From Duganella phyllosphaerae (GTDB lineage Bacteria > Pseudomonadota > Gammaproteobacteria > Burkholderiales > Burkholderiaceae_D): a stretch of 64,000 nucleotides of DNA. A program made the translations under genes and the position numbers. The notes beneath the pieces are model-generated. The model did no database searches. It saw only the letters and a program-made list of their open reading frames with translations, and was not told the origin of the DNA. The stretch is taken from positions 1 to 64,000 of the forward strand of contig NZ_LROM01000090.1 of the NCBI RefSeq assembly GCF_001758785.1, in the 5' to 3' direction. Below, piece after piece: positions 22,601 to 34,802 of the stretch. Positions within the stretch are counted from its first letter, which is position 1. Each line of letters starts with the position of its first letter.

Positions 22601-23746
22601 TCAAACGGCAGCCAAGTCGCTGTAGAGCCCGTGGTAGTTCAGCGCCATCCGTTCGGCTGTAAACAATTCCTGGTAGCGCGCCCCGGCGCGCCGGCCCATG
22701 TCGGCAGCCCGCACCGGGTCATCCCACAGCGCGCGCATGGCCGCGCCGAAAGCCGGCGGGTTGTCGGGCGGCACCACCAGCCCGGTCTCATTGTCGATAT
22801 TGATGTAGGTGGTGCCGGTGCCGATCTCGCTCGAGATCATCGGTTTGCCGAACATGGCCCCTTCCAGCAGCGAGATGCCGAACGCCTCCGAGCGCAAGTG
22901 CGACGGGAACACCATCGCATAGCACGCCTGCAGCAGGGCGATCTTGTCGTCCTCGTCCACCGCACCGACGAAATGCACGTGCTGCAGTCCCAGGCGCGCG
23001 GCGTGCTGCCTGAGTTCTTGCTCGATCGGGCCGGCGCCGACGATCACCACCGGGTACTGCGCGTGCTCCGGGTGGGCCAGCGCCTCGAGCAGAATGTGCA
23101 GGCCCTTGTAGTAGCGCAGCACGCCCACGAACAGGAAGAAGCGCCCGTTGACGTGCCCACCAAAGCGCGCGCGCCATTTGTCGGTCACCGCCGCCGGCGG
23201 CTGGTGGTAGCCGGCCTTGTCGAGGCCAAAGGTGATCACGCGCGTCTTGTCGGCAAACTGCTGCAGCACCGGCGACGAGGCCAGGTAGTTGGGCGACGTG
23301 GCGACGATGGCGTCCACGCTGCGCAGGAAACGGCGCTTGAGCGGCGCGTACAGGCGCAGCAGGTTTTTCTGGCGGACGATGTCGGAGTGGTACGTGACCA
23401 CGCTGGGCTTGTCCACCCGCGCCATGAAGTGCGCCAGGTCCATGAACGGCCACGGAAAGTGATAGTGCACCACGTCGGCCTGGCGCGCCAGGTGCGCCAG
23501 CTTGTCGATGGCGCCGAGCGAAAAGCCGGTGGAGGCGATCTCGAAGTTCTGCTGGGCGCGGTGCACCACGTGGCCTTCGAAATCGATGCGCGCCGGACCA
23601 TCGCGGCGCAGCGTGAGCACGGTGTTGTCCACGCCCAGGCGGCCGGTGCCCACGCACATCTGGCGGATGGCCTGCTCCACCCCGCCCCACGAATCGGGAT
23701 AATAGGTTTTGTAGAAATGCAGGACACGCAAACCGGACTTCTTCAT
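22601..23746 (-). CDS. GT4 glycosyltransferase, WbpZ/WbpY-like
   Basis: A 381-residue GT-B protein. The N-terminal acceptor domain contains FYKTYYPDSWGGVEQ and VVHYHFPWPFMD. The donor domain has FFLFVGVLRYYKGL and the nucleotide-sugar motif SEAFGISLLEGAMFGKP (E-x7-E). Its length and motifs fit WbpZ/WbpY of the Pseudomonas D-rhamnan pathway, and it is the last gene of the gmd-rmd operon, so GDP-D-rhamnose is the likely donor. The ATG overlaps the previous stop as ATGA. The specific linkage cannot be read from sequence. Confidence 0.86.
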   Translation of the reverse strand: MKKSGLRVLHFYKTYYPDSWGGVEQAIRQMCVGTGRLGVDNTVLTLRRDGPARIDFEGHVVHRAQQNFEIASTGFSLGAIDKLAHLARQADVVHYHFPWPFMDLAHFMARVDKPSVVTYHSDIVRQKNLLRLYAPLKRRFLRSVDAIVATSPNYLASSPVLQQFADKTRVITFGLDKAGYHQPPAAVTDKWRARFGGHVNGRFFLFVGVLRYYKGLHILLEALAHPEHAQYPVVIVGAGPIEQELRQHAARLGLQHVHFVGAVDEDDKIALLQACYAMVFPSHLRSEAFGISLLEGAMFGKPMISSEIGTGTTYINIDNETGLVVPPDNPPAFGAAMRALWDDPVRAADMGRRAGARYQELFTAERMALNYHGLYSDLAAV

Positions 23747-24924
23747 GCTGCCAGCACCTGTCGATAGACGTCAACGGTGCGGCGCGCCGCTTGGTCCCAG
23801 GTCAGCTCGAGCGCGCGCACGCGGCCGGCGGCGATGAGCCGCGCGCGGGCGCCGTCGTCGCGCGCCAGCGTGGTCATCGCGGCGGCGATGTCGCCCACCG
23901 ACAGCGGATCGAATTCCAGCGCCGCGCCTTGCGCCACTTCGGGCAGCGACGTGGCGTGGGCGCAGGCCACCGGCACGCCGCTGGCGAACGCTTCGAGCAG
24001 CGGCAGGCCGAAGCCCTCGTGCAGTGACGGGAACATGAACGCGCCGGCGCCAGCGTACAGGTGACGCAGTTGCTCGTCGTCGGTCATGCGGTCGAGCCAA
24101 ATGACGTTTTCGCCGCGCTCGCGCGCAGCTTTCAGGCGCTGCACCAGCTCCGCGCTGCGCCAGCCCGGCGCGCCGACAATCACCAGTTGCCGCGCCGCCC
24201 GCAACACCGGCGGCAGCGACAGGTAGGCGTCGAGCAGGCGCTCGAGGTTCTTGCGCGGCTGCAGGGTGCCGACGAACAGGTAGTAGCCAGCCTGCAGGCC
24301 ATGTTGCGCCAGCGTGGCGTCGCGGGCGGCCGGTGCGGGCGCATCGAACCATTCGGCGCGCACGCCGTGATAGAGCACGCTGATCTTGCGCTCGTCGACG
24401 CCGAAAAATTCCACCAGTTCGCGCACCGAATAATGCGACGACGCGATCACGTGCTGGGCCTTGCGCGCGGCGCGGATCTGCAGCCAGTTTTTCAGGCGGC
24501 GCCACTTGGGATTGCACCATTGCGGGTGCGAGATTGGCAGCGCGTCGTGCAAGGTCGCCACCACCGGGCAGTCCATGCGCACGATGCGGTAGTCGGTGGA
24601 ATGGAACAGGTCGAGCCGGGTTTTGCCGCCATTGGCGCCGGCAGGTAGAGCGCGGCTCACATCGAGATAGGCGCCGGACGGCAGCAGCATGTCGCCGAGC
24701 GTGGCGACCGGGAACGACAGCGGCAGTGCGCGGCCCGCGCTGAGCTTTTGCGTGCCGCCAGGCGGGGCAAAGCTGAGCGGCACCACGTCCACGCCGGCGC
24801 CGGGCAAATGATCGAGCAAGGCCCGTGTAAAAACGCCGATGCCGTCGAAGCGGCCGCCCGTCAGCGCCGGTTCGATGGTGGTGGTGGACAGGCCCACCTT
24901 CAATGGCGTCGCCGCGCCGCTCAC
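23743..24924 (-). CDS. GT4 glycosyltransferase
   Basis: A 393-residue GT-B protein. Its motifs are FDGIGVFTRALLDHLP near the N-terminus, VVATLHDALPISHP, FVGTLQPRKNLERLL and HEGFGLPLLEAFASGVPV (catalytic E-x7-E). It starts with GTG overlapping the rmd stop (GTGA) and ends overlapping the next glycosyltransferase (ATGA), so all are translationally coupled. It is probably the second rhamnosyl- or mannosyltransferase of the polysaccharide made by this operon. Confidence 0.86.
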   Translation of the reverse strand: MSGAATPLKVGLSTTTIEPALTGGRFDGIGVFTRALLDHLPGAGVDVVPLSFAPPGGTQKLSAGRALPLSFPVATLGDMLLPSGAYLDVSRALPAGANGGKTRLDLFHSTDYRIVRMDCPVVATLHDALPISHPQWCNPKWRRLKNWLQIRAARKAQHVIASSHYSVRELVEFFGVDERKISVLYHGVRAEWFDAPAPAARDATLAQHGLQAGYYLFVGTLQPRKNLERLLDAYLSLPPVLRAARQLVIVGAPGWRSAELVQRLKAARERGENVIWLDRMTDDEQLRHLYAGAGAFMFPSLHEGFGLPLLEAFASGVPVACAHATSLPEVAQGAALEFDPLSVGDIAAAMTTLARDDGARARLIAAGRVRALELTWDQAARRTVDVYRQVLAA

Positions 24925-25838
24925 GCCTCGGTCATCCAGCGCAGGGTGTCGCCCAGCGGCACCGGATCGATGGGGCCGATCACGCCGGCCAGGCGGCGGT
25001 TGTCGCCGACCAGCCGTATCACTTCATTGGCGCGCACGAAGGCCGGGTTGACGTGAACATCGATGCGGTAGCCGGCGATATCGGCCATCAGGTCCAGTAC
25101 TTCGCCCAGCGAATACGCGTTGCCCGAGCAGATGTTGAAAGCGCGGCCGGCGGTGGCGGCAACGGGCGCGGCCAGCAATTGCCGGTAGCTGCGCGCCACC
25201 ATGCGCACGTCGGAAAAATCGCGCCACACGTGCAGGTTGCCCAGCTCGATACGCGGTTCGCGGCGGCGGAAGTGTGCGACGATTTTCGGCAGCAGGAAGT
25301 TCTCGTGCTGGCCCACGCCGGTGTAGTTGAACGGCCGCGCGATGATCAGCGGCAGGCGGTCACCCCACAGGCGCGCCATGTACTCCATGGCCAGCTTGCT
25401 GACCGCGTAGTCGTTGGCGGGCGCGGCCGATACATCTTCGTCGATCACGCCCACGTCGGTGTTGCCGTAGATATTGGCGCTCGAGGCCAGCAGCACGGCC
25501 GATGGCGGCTGCGCCAGTCCGGCCAACGCTTCGAGCAAGTTGCGGGTGCCAGCCACGTTGACGCGGTACATCTGCTCGGCGTCGCCATGGGCCACGAAGG
25601 CAATCGCCGCCAGGTGCACCACCACGTCGGGACGCACCTGCTGCACCACGGCGGCCAGGCCGGCGCGGTCGTTCAGATCGGCGCTGAATTCCCCCTCGCC
25701 CACCGGGCTGCCCGGGGCGACGATGCCGTGCACCTGGTAGCCGGCCGCGCGCAGCTCCTGCACCACGTAGCGGCCCGTAAAACCGGCGCTGCCGGTAATC
25801 AGGGCGCGCTTGCCGGCGCCTTCCAGGATGGCGTTCAT
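24921..25838 (-). CDS. rmd: GDP-6-deoxy-D-mannose (GDP-4-keto) reductase, SDR family
   Basis: A 305-residue extended SDR, the same length as Rmd. NAD(P)-binding motif TGSAGFTGRYV at residues 15-25; catalytic Ser in SSANIYGN; YAVSK supplies Tyr/Lys. RPFNYTGVGQ and FNICSG are typical of the Rmd/GDP-sugar group. It would reduce GDP-4-keto-6-deoxymannose from Gmd to GDP-D-rhamnose. The adjacent gmd (10-base gap) and the two glycosyltransferases strongly support this over the alternative GDP-L-fucose or GDP-talose routes, but close relatives make epimeric products. Confidence 0.84.
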   Translation of the reverse strand: MNAILEGAGKRALITGSAGFTGRYVVQELRAAGYQVHGIVAPGSPVGEGEFSADLNDRAGLAAVVQQVRPDVVVHLAAIAFVAHGDAEQMYRVNVAGTRNLLEALAGLAQPPSAVLLASSANIYGNTDVGVIDEDVSAAPANDYAVSKLAMEYMARLWGDRLPLIIARPFNYTGVGQHENFLLPKIVAHFRRREPRIELGNLHVWRDFSDVRMVARSYRQLLAAPVAATAGRAFNICSGNAYSLGEVLDLMADIAGYRIDVHVNPAFVRANEVIRLVGDNRRLAGVIGPIDPVPLGDTLRWMTEA

Positions 25839-25848
25839 CGGCAGCGTC

Positions 25849-26934
<1,086 letters not shown>

Positions 26935-27010
26935 TCAATGTACAGGCCCCGCGAGGTAGCTCATACGCTTACACTCGTTACATCCGGTAACATTCTGGCT
27001 GTTACCGGCG

Positions 27011-27043
27011 AAAAAAAACCGCTTCCCGAGAAAGCGGTTTTTT
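27011..27043 (-). terminator. Intrinsic terminator after maeB
   Basis: On the minus strand a stem AACCGCTTT / GAAGCGGTT is followed by eight T residues (the A-run at 27011-27018). The opposite side also ends in six T, so it can work in both directions. Confidence 0.85.
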
Positions 27044-27061
27044 GCGCAAGCAGGCAGGGTG

Positions 27062-29377
<2,316 letters not shown>

Positions 29378-29470
29378 GCTTTACTGCCTTCCTATTTGTG
29401 CGGTCGGAAAGCTTACGATTTTATCAGACACAACTTTGAGCAGAAGTAGGTATTTTCACGCAGAGTGATA

Positions 29471-29614
29471 ATGGATATCAGCATTTCTTATGATGATATA
29501 GATCAAATCGCCGAATTTTTGCCGCTTTTAGGTGCTTTAGCCGCATACATGGGACCATATAATCCATTTTTGGCAATTATGGGATTTACCTATCTGAATA
29601 TAGAGTTCCATTGA
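29471..29614 (+). CDS. Candidate 47-residue hydrophobic small protein
   Basis: An ATG-TGA frame in the 291-base maeB-thiL gap encodes 47 residues: an acidic start (MDISISYDDIDQIAEF) and a hydrophobic remainder with LPLLGALAAYMGPYNPFLAI. The DNA is much more AT-rich than its neighbours. No clear ribosome binding site is visible, so it may be chance or the leader of another element. If real it would be a one-helix membrane peptide. Confidence 0.35.
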   Translation: MDISISYDDIDQIAEFLPLLGALAAYMGPYNPFLAIMGFTYLNIEFH

Positions 29615-29668
29615 AAATAGCAATCAAGGCGCTGTGATGCGCGCATCGGCCGCCGTTTACAATGGCGT

Positions 29669-30643
29669 ATGCTCTCCGAATTCGACCTCATCCAAGAATA
29701 TTTCCAGCGCCCCCATCACGCCTCGCGCGCGATCCTGGGCATTGGCGACGACTGCGCGCTGCTCTCTCCCACGCCCGGCATGCAGACGGCAATCTCGTCC
29801 GACATGCTGGTCGAAGGCCGCCACTTCTTTGCCGGCGAAGACGCGCTGCGGCTCGGCCACAAAAGCCTGGCGGTCAACCTGTCCGACCTGGCGGCCATGG
29901 GCGCGCGCCCGGTCGGCTTTACGCTGGCGTTGGCCTTACCGAGCGCCGAACGCGACTGGCTGGCCGGCTTCTCGCAAGGGCTGTTTGCGCTGGCCGACGC
30001 CCATAATATCGAGCTGATCGGCGGCGACACCACCAAGGGCCCGCTCACCATCTGCATCACCGTGTTCGGCGAACTGGCGCCGGGCCGCGCGCTGCGCCGC
30101 GGCGCCGCCCTGCCCGGCGACGACATCTGGATTTCCGGCACCCTGGGCGACGCCCGCCTGGCGCTGGCGGCCTATCGCGGCGAACTGGCCGTGCCGCTCA
30201 CCGAAACCGAACATGCCTTGGCGGCGGTCCGCATGCACACGCCCATCCCGCGCGTGGCGCTGGGCGTGGCACTGGCAGAAGCAGGCATTGCCCATGCGGC
30301 AATCGATATCTCGGACGGACTGGTGGGCGACCTTGGGCACATCCTCAAGCGTTCGGGCGTGGGCGCCACGCTCGATGTCGATGCGCTGCCGCCCGGACCG
30401 GTGCTGGCCACGCGCGACCTGGCGCTACGGCGTGCGTACTGCGCCGCCGGCGGCGACGATTACGAACTGTGCTTCACGGCGCCAGCGGGCGCCCGTGCGG
30501 CGATCCTGGCGGCGGGCGGCAGCACCGTCACGCCGGTCACGCGCGTGGGCACCATCGAGTCCCGGCCCGGCCTGCGGCTGGTCGACGCGCACGGCGCCGC
30601 ACTCGACCTGGGGCTGGCGAGCTTCGATCACTTCAAGTCCTGA
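29669..30643 (+). CDS. thiL: Thiamine-monophosphate kinase
   Basis: A 324-residue protein. It begins MLSEFDLIQEYF; GIGDDCALL is the metal/ATP site, followed by SSDMLVEGRHF, VNLSDLAAMGARP and GGDTTKGPLTI. The GGDDYELCFT motif is near residue 265. It phosphorylates TMP to thiamine diphosphate. The 3' end overlaps the convergent GGDEF/EAL gene by 16 bases. In many Burkholderiales thiL is followed by pgpA then pncC; here pgpA is absent and the c-di-GMP gene sits between. Confidence 0.97.
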   Translation: MLSEFDLIQEYFQRPHHASRAILGIGDDCALLSPTPGMQTAISSDMLVEGRHFFAGEDALRLGHKSLAVNLSDLAAMGARPVGFTLALALPSAERDWLAGFSQGLFALADAHNIELIGGDTTKGPLTICITVFGELAPGRALRRGAALPGDDIWISGTLGDARLALAAYRGELAVPLTETEHALAAVRMHTPIPRVALGVALAEAGIAHAAIDISDGLVGDLGHILKRSGVGATLDVDALPPGPVLATRDLALRRAYCAAGGDDYELCFTAPAGARAAILAAGGSTVTPVTRVGTIESRPGLRLVDAHGAALDLGLASFDHFKS

Positions 30644-33252
30644 ACCACTGCCGTGGCAGCCACGGCAGTTTCGTCCTCCTCCGGCAGCCCCACCTTGCGC
30701 CCGCTGCCTTGCATCAGCCAGTAATGGTGGAAGGCCAGGCGGATGTTGTCGCGCAATTGCACGTCGTCCCACGGCTTGGTGTAGAAGCGGTAGATGGCGC
30801 CGCGGTTGATCGATTCGAGCACGGCGTCCACGCCCAGGTAGCCGGACAGGATGATGCGTATCGTCTCGGGATACAGGTCCTTGACCTGGCTGAGGAACTC
30901 GGTGCCGCTCATGCCGGGCAGGCGCTGGTCGCACAGGATCACCTGCACGTCGTGCAGCGCCAGCTGCTCGAACGCTTCTTCTGCCGTGCCGGCCATCAGC
31001 ACGTTGTAGCGGTCTGGCTCGAACAGGTGGCCCAGCGCCCACAGCACGTCCGGGTTGTCGTCCACCAGCAGCAGGGTTTGCGCCGGTTGCAGCGGCATGT
31101 CCGGGTCCACCGGCAGGCAGCGGCCCGATTCGACCAGCACGCCCATGTCGCGCGGCGCCACCGGGCGGCTGAAAAAATAGCCCTGGATTTCATCGCAGCG
31201 GCCACGGCGCAGGTATTCGAGCTGGGCGCGGGTTTCCACGCCTTCGGCGATCACCCGCATTTTCAGGCTGTGCGCCATGCTGATGATGGCCGTGGCAATC
31301 GCCGCATCGTTGGGATTGGTGGTGATGTCGCGCACGAAGGCGATATCGATTTTCAGCTTGTCGATAGGGAAGCGTTGCAGGTACGCCAGCGACGAGTAGC
31401 CGGTGCCGAAATCGTCGATCGCCACCTTGATGCCCAGCGCTTTCAACCGCGTGAGCACGTCGATGGTGCGCTCGGTGTTGGACATCAGCGCGGTTTCCGT
31501 CAGTTCCAGTTCCAGCAATTCCGCTGGCACGTTGTGGCGCGCCAGCGCGCCGCGCACCACCTGCTCCAGGTCGCCCTCGGAGAACTGGCGGCTGGCGACA
31601 TTGACCGCCACCCGCACCGGCCCGACCGAGCCGCGCAACCAGGCGCCGATCTGGCGGCAGGCAGCATCGATGATCCAGTCGCCCACCTGCACGATCAGGC
31701 CCGTGTCTTCCATCACCGCCACGAAATCAGCCGGGTGCACCAGGCCATAGCCGGGCCGCTGCCAGCGCAGCAGCGCCTCGGCGCCGGCAATCGCGCCGGT
31801 ATGCAGGTTGACCTTGGGCTGGTAGTACAGCAGCAGTTCCTCGTTTTCGATGGCGCGGCGCAGCGCCAGTTCCAGGTCCAGGCGCGCCAGTACCTGCACA
31901 TTCATGCCGGGCGTGAAGAAACGGTAGCCGTCGCGGCCGGCCTGCTTGGCGCGGTCCATGGCGGTGTCGGCATACTTGATCAGAGTCTCGGGGTCGCCGG
32001 CGTCGTCCGGGTACATGGCGATGCCGATGCTGGCGCTCAGTACCGCCTGGTGGCCATCGAGCTCGAACGGCGTGCGCAGGGTTTCGCGCACTTCGTTGGC
32101 CATGTGGACCGCTTCCTGCTGGTCGCGCGGCATGGTCATGATCAGCGCGAATTCGTCGCCGCCGATGCGGCCCACGGTGTCGCGCAGGCGCGCCGTCTGC
32201 ATCAGGCGATTGGAAAACTGGCGCAGCAGCTCGTCGCCCTGGGCGGACCCCAAGGTGTCGTTGATGCCCTTGAAGCGGTCGAGCGCGATCATCATCACCA
32301 CCACCCGGCAGCCCTTCTTCTGCGCCGCATCGAGCGAGTCGGCCAGCGTCTGGAAGAACAGCGTGCGGTTGGGCAGGCCGGTGAGGCTGTCGTAGTGCGC
32401 CATGTGCTGCAACATCTCTTCGGAGTGGCGCCGTTCGCTCACGTCGCGCGCCACGCCCAGCAGGACCGCTTGCTCGCCGGGGCGCTTGAGCAGCTGCCAG
32501 TAGATTTCCACCGGCACCGAGACCAGGTCGCGGCGCATCAATTCGCCTTCGGCCAGTTCCGGCGCGCGAGGCTGGCCGACGGCGGCCGCATAGTCTTCGA
32601 GCCGCAGCGCTTGCGCGCGCAGCGACGCCAGGGTGCCGAGGCCCAGGCGGCTGGCGGTCTGACCGAGCATGTCCGCGCGCGAGTAGGCCAGCATGCGGCA
32701 GGCGCCGTCGTTCACATCGAGCAGTTCGGCGGTCACCGCATCGAGCAGGAAGATGGCGTCGGCGGTGGCGTCCATGGCGCTGCGAAAGCGCTGCAGTTCG
32801 GCAGTCCGCTCGCGCACCGTGGTTTCCAGGCGGGTGTTGTAGTCGCGCGCTTCGCGGTGCAGCAGGCGCACTTCGAGCATGTTGCGGATGCGCGTGAGCA
32901 CCTCCAGCGGGTCGATCGGCTTGCTCAGAAAATCGCGCGCGCCAGCTGCCAGCGCCTGCACCTTGTGATCGGGTTCGGCAGTGACCACCAGCACCGGCAG
33001 CCATGCGCCCTTTTCGAGCGGGCGCAGTTGCTCCATCACTTCGAAGCCGTTCAGGCCGGGCATCTGCACGTCGAGGATGATCAGGTCGTAGTGGTGCTGC
33101 GCGTGCAGCGCGGCCACTTTATGCGGATCGGTGGTGGAACTGACAGCCTGATAGCCGGTGGAAGTGAGCAGGTATTCGAGCAGTTCCACATTGACCGGCT
33201 GGTCGTCGACGATCAGTATGCGGGCATTGAAAATGTCGGTCTCGCTGATCAT
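30628..33252 (-). CDS. REC-PAS-GGDEF-EAL-REC bifunctional c-di-GMP enzyme
   Basis: An 874-residue protein from the ATG at 33252, which AGGAG precedes. The first REC has ILIVDDQPVN and acceptor Asp in IILDVQMPGLNG. A PAS domain lies around residues 190-300. GGDEF is intact (RIGGDEFAL), with an inhibitory I-site RLRD five residues upstream. EAL is intact (AEALLRW, ELTETALM, DDFGTGYSSLAYL). The C-terminal second REC has LLLVDDNPDV, CDQRLPGMSG and KPWDD. Both cyclase and phosphodiesterase sites look active, so which one dominates must depend on phosphorylation. It is an orphan regulator with no kinase beside it and diverges from pncC. Confidence 0.92.
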   Translation of the reverse strand: MISETDIFNARILIVDDQPVNVELLEYLLTSTGYQAVSSTTDPHKVAALHAQHHYDLIILDVQMPGLNGFEVMEQLRPLEKGAWLPVLVVTAEPDHKVQALAAGARDFLSKPIDPLEVLTRIRNMLEVRLLHREARDYNTRLETTVRERTAELQRFRSAMDATADAIFLLDAVTAELLDVNDGACRMLAYSRADMLGQTASRLGLGTLASLRAQALRLEDYAAAVGQPRAPELAEGELMRRDLVSVPVEIYWQLLKRPGEQAVLLGVARDVSERRHSEEMLQHMAHYDSLTGLPNRTLFFQTLADSLDAAQKKGCRVVVMMIALDRFKGINDTLGSAQGDELLRQFSNRLMQTARLRDTVGRIGGDEFALIMTMPRDQQEAVHMANEVRETLRTPFELDGHQAVLSASIGIAMYPDDAGDPETLIKYADTAMDRAKQAGRDGYRFFTPGMNVQVLARLDLELALRRAIENEELLLYYQPKVNLHTGAIAGAEALLRWQRPGYGLVHPADFVAVMEDTGLIVQVGDWIIDAACRQIGAWLRGSVGPVRVAVNVASRQFSEGDLEQVVRGALARHNVPAELLELELTETALMSNTERTIDVLTRLKALGIKVAIDDFGTGYSSLAYLQRFPIDKLKIDIAFVRDITTNPNDAAIATAIISMAHSLKMRVIAEGVETRAQLEYLRRGRCDEIQGYFFSRPVAPRDMGVLVESGRCLPVDPDMPLQPAQTLLLVDDNPDVLWALGHLFEPDRYNVLMAGTAEEAFEQLALHDVQVILCDQRLPGMSGTEFLSQVKDLYPETIRIILSGYLGVDAVLESINRGAIYRFYTKPWDDVQLRDNIRLAFHHYWLMQGSGRKVGLPEEDETAVAATAVVQDLK

Positions 33253-33260
33253 AAGGCGGC

Positions 33261-33284
33261 TCCTGGTTGGCCTCCTGGTTGGCC
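33261..33284 (-). repeat. 12-bp tandem duplication carrying two Shine-Dalgarno copies
   Basis: TCCTGGTTGGCC is repeated exactly at 33261-33272 and 33273-33284. On the minus strand each copy supplies AGGAG upstream of the GGDEF/EAL start codon; only the nearer is at proper spacing. Confidence 0.8.
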
Positions 33285-33464
33285 TGCACGACCGGCTGCG
33301 TTGGTCGGCATAGTCCGTCTGAGTGTACGCATGTTCGACATGAGGGTCTAATGAATTCAAAGAATTTCGGTGCGCCAAGAAATTCGTAGTGCACCGCTGG
33401 CAACGATTGCGATCTGCATGGTACAGTGGGGCCACCCTTGACCGCCACACCAAAGGAGACTTTC

Positions 33465-33950
33465 ATGAGCAGCGACACCATCCTCGCACTGGCCGCGCAA
33501 GTCGGCAAAGCATTGCAAGACAAGGGCCTGATCCTCACCACCGCCGAGTCGTGTACCGGCGGCGGCGTGGCCCAGGCCATCACTGAAATCGCCGGTTCCA
33601 GCGACTGGTTCGACTGCGGTTTCGTCACCTATTCCAACGCGTCCAAGACCGAGATGCTCGACGTCTCGGCCGCGCTGATGGCGCAGATGGGCAGCGTCTC
33701 CGAAGAAGTGGCCGGCGCCATGGCCACCGGCGCGCTGGGCGCGAGCAACGCCCACATCGCCCTGTCCACCACCGGCATCGCCGGCCCCACCGGCGCGGTG
33801 CCGGGCAAACCGGTGGGCACCGTCTGCTTCGGCTGGGCCAACGCCGACAGCGTGCATACCGAACGCCTGGTGTTTGCCGGCGACCGCAAGGCCGTGCGCG
33901 AGCAGAGCGTGATTCACGTGTTGCAGGGATTACTCCGCTTTATCAACTAA
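33465..33950 (+). CDS. pncC: Nicotinamide-nucleotide amidohydrolase (CinA C-terminal type)
   Basis: A 161-residue protein; AAAGGAGA precedes the ATG. TTAESCTGGGVAQAITEIAG is the family signature with the catalytic Ser, and STTGIAGPTGAVPGKPVG is the second conserved block. It deamidates NMN to NaMN in NAD recycling. The length matches the stand-alone PncC form lacking the CinA N-terminal domain. Confidence 0.96.
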   Translation: MSSDTILALAAQVGKALQDKGLILTTAESCTGGGVAQAITEIAGSSDWFDCGFVTYSNASKTEMLDVSAALMAQMGSVSEEVAGAMATGALGASNAHIALSTTGIAGPTGAVPGKPVGTVCFGWANADSVHTERLVFAGDRKAVREQSVIHVLQGLLRFIN

Positions 33951-34055
33951 AGCGCAACCAAAGCAGTGGGAATCCAAGGAAATATTGCCTTCTAACCATA
34001 AAACAATTACTCTCGTCCGGGCGGCGATTTTTCCGACGATTCAGGAGTGATGTAG

Positions 34056-34796
34056 ATGCAAAACACGGTACATTTTATTCTTCAGGGCAAAGGTGGCATC
34101 GGCAAGACACTGGTGTCCACCATCCTTGCGCAGTGGATCGCCAGCAAGGACGTGGCCGAGGGCGCGCAGCCGCTGCGTTGCTACGACACCGACCAGGAGA
34201 ACGCCACCTTCAGCCGCTACAAGGCGATGCAGGTCAAGCATGTGCCGGTAATGACCGACAGCCGCAACATCGACCCCAAGCGTTTTGATGCCCTGATGAT
34301 CGACATCCTCGAGCAGGATGGCAACTGCGTGATCGACAACGGCGCCAACACCTTCTCGCCGCTGATGGGCTACCTGATCGAGAACGATTGCTTCGCGCTG
34401 CTCGAAGAATCGGGCCGCAAGGTGTATATCCATACCATCGTCGGCGGCGGCGATACCTTGCACGACACCGCCATGGGATTTGTTTCCACCGCCAAGGCCA
34501 CCAAGGTACCGCTGGTGTTGTGGGAAAACGAGCACTTCGGCCTGCTGCAATCGGCAGCCGGCAAGCAGTTCACCGAATCGCAAACCTACGCGGACAATTC
34601 GTCGCGCGTGCGCGGCCGCGTGGTGCTCTCGGCGCGCAATGCCGACACCTTTGGCGCCGACCTCAAGAAGATGAACACGGCGCGCCTGACCGCAGCCGAA
34701 GTGCGCGAGAGCGACAAGTTCAACCTGATGGAAAAGCAGCGCATCAAGGTCGTGTTCCGCGACCTGTTCGAGCAACTCGACAAGGTGGAGTGGTAA
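34056..34796 (+). CDS. TraL-like P-loop ATPase (IncP conjugation family)
   Basis: A 246-residue MinD/ParA-fold protein starting MQNTVHFILQGKGGIGKT, with the deviant Walker A KGGIGKT. CYDTDQENATF is the expected second nucleotide contact and VIDNGANTFSPL is a Walker-B-like segment. Length, start and overall pattern resemble TraL of IncP plasmids, whose role in transfer is poorly defined. It is followed 6 bases later by a TraM-like gene, the same order as in the IncP Tra region, but no relaxase, coupling protein or type IV secretion gene is in the window. It may be a co-opted chromosomal pair or an island remnant. Confidence 0.75.
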   Translation: MQNTVHFILQGKGGIGKTLVSTILAQWIASKDVAEGAQPLRCYDTDQENATFSRYKAMQVKHVPVMTDSRNIDPKRFDALMIDILEQDGNCVIDNGANTFSPLMGYLIENDCFALLEESGRKVYIHTIVGGGDTLHDTAMGFVSTAKATKVPLVLWENEHFGLLQSAAGKQFTESQTYADNSSRVRGRVVLSARNADTFGADLKKMNTARLTAAEVRESDKFNLMEKQRIKVVFRDLFEQLDKVEW

Positions 34797-34802
34797 GCGC
34801 CC

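Noticed and set aside
26936..27061. A small gene between gmd and the maeB terminator
   Set aside because: The open frame there is short, covers the terminator and lacks coding bias.
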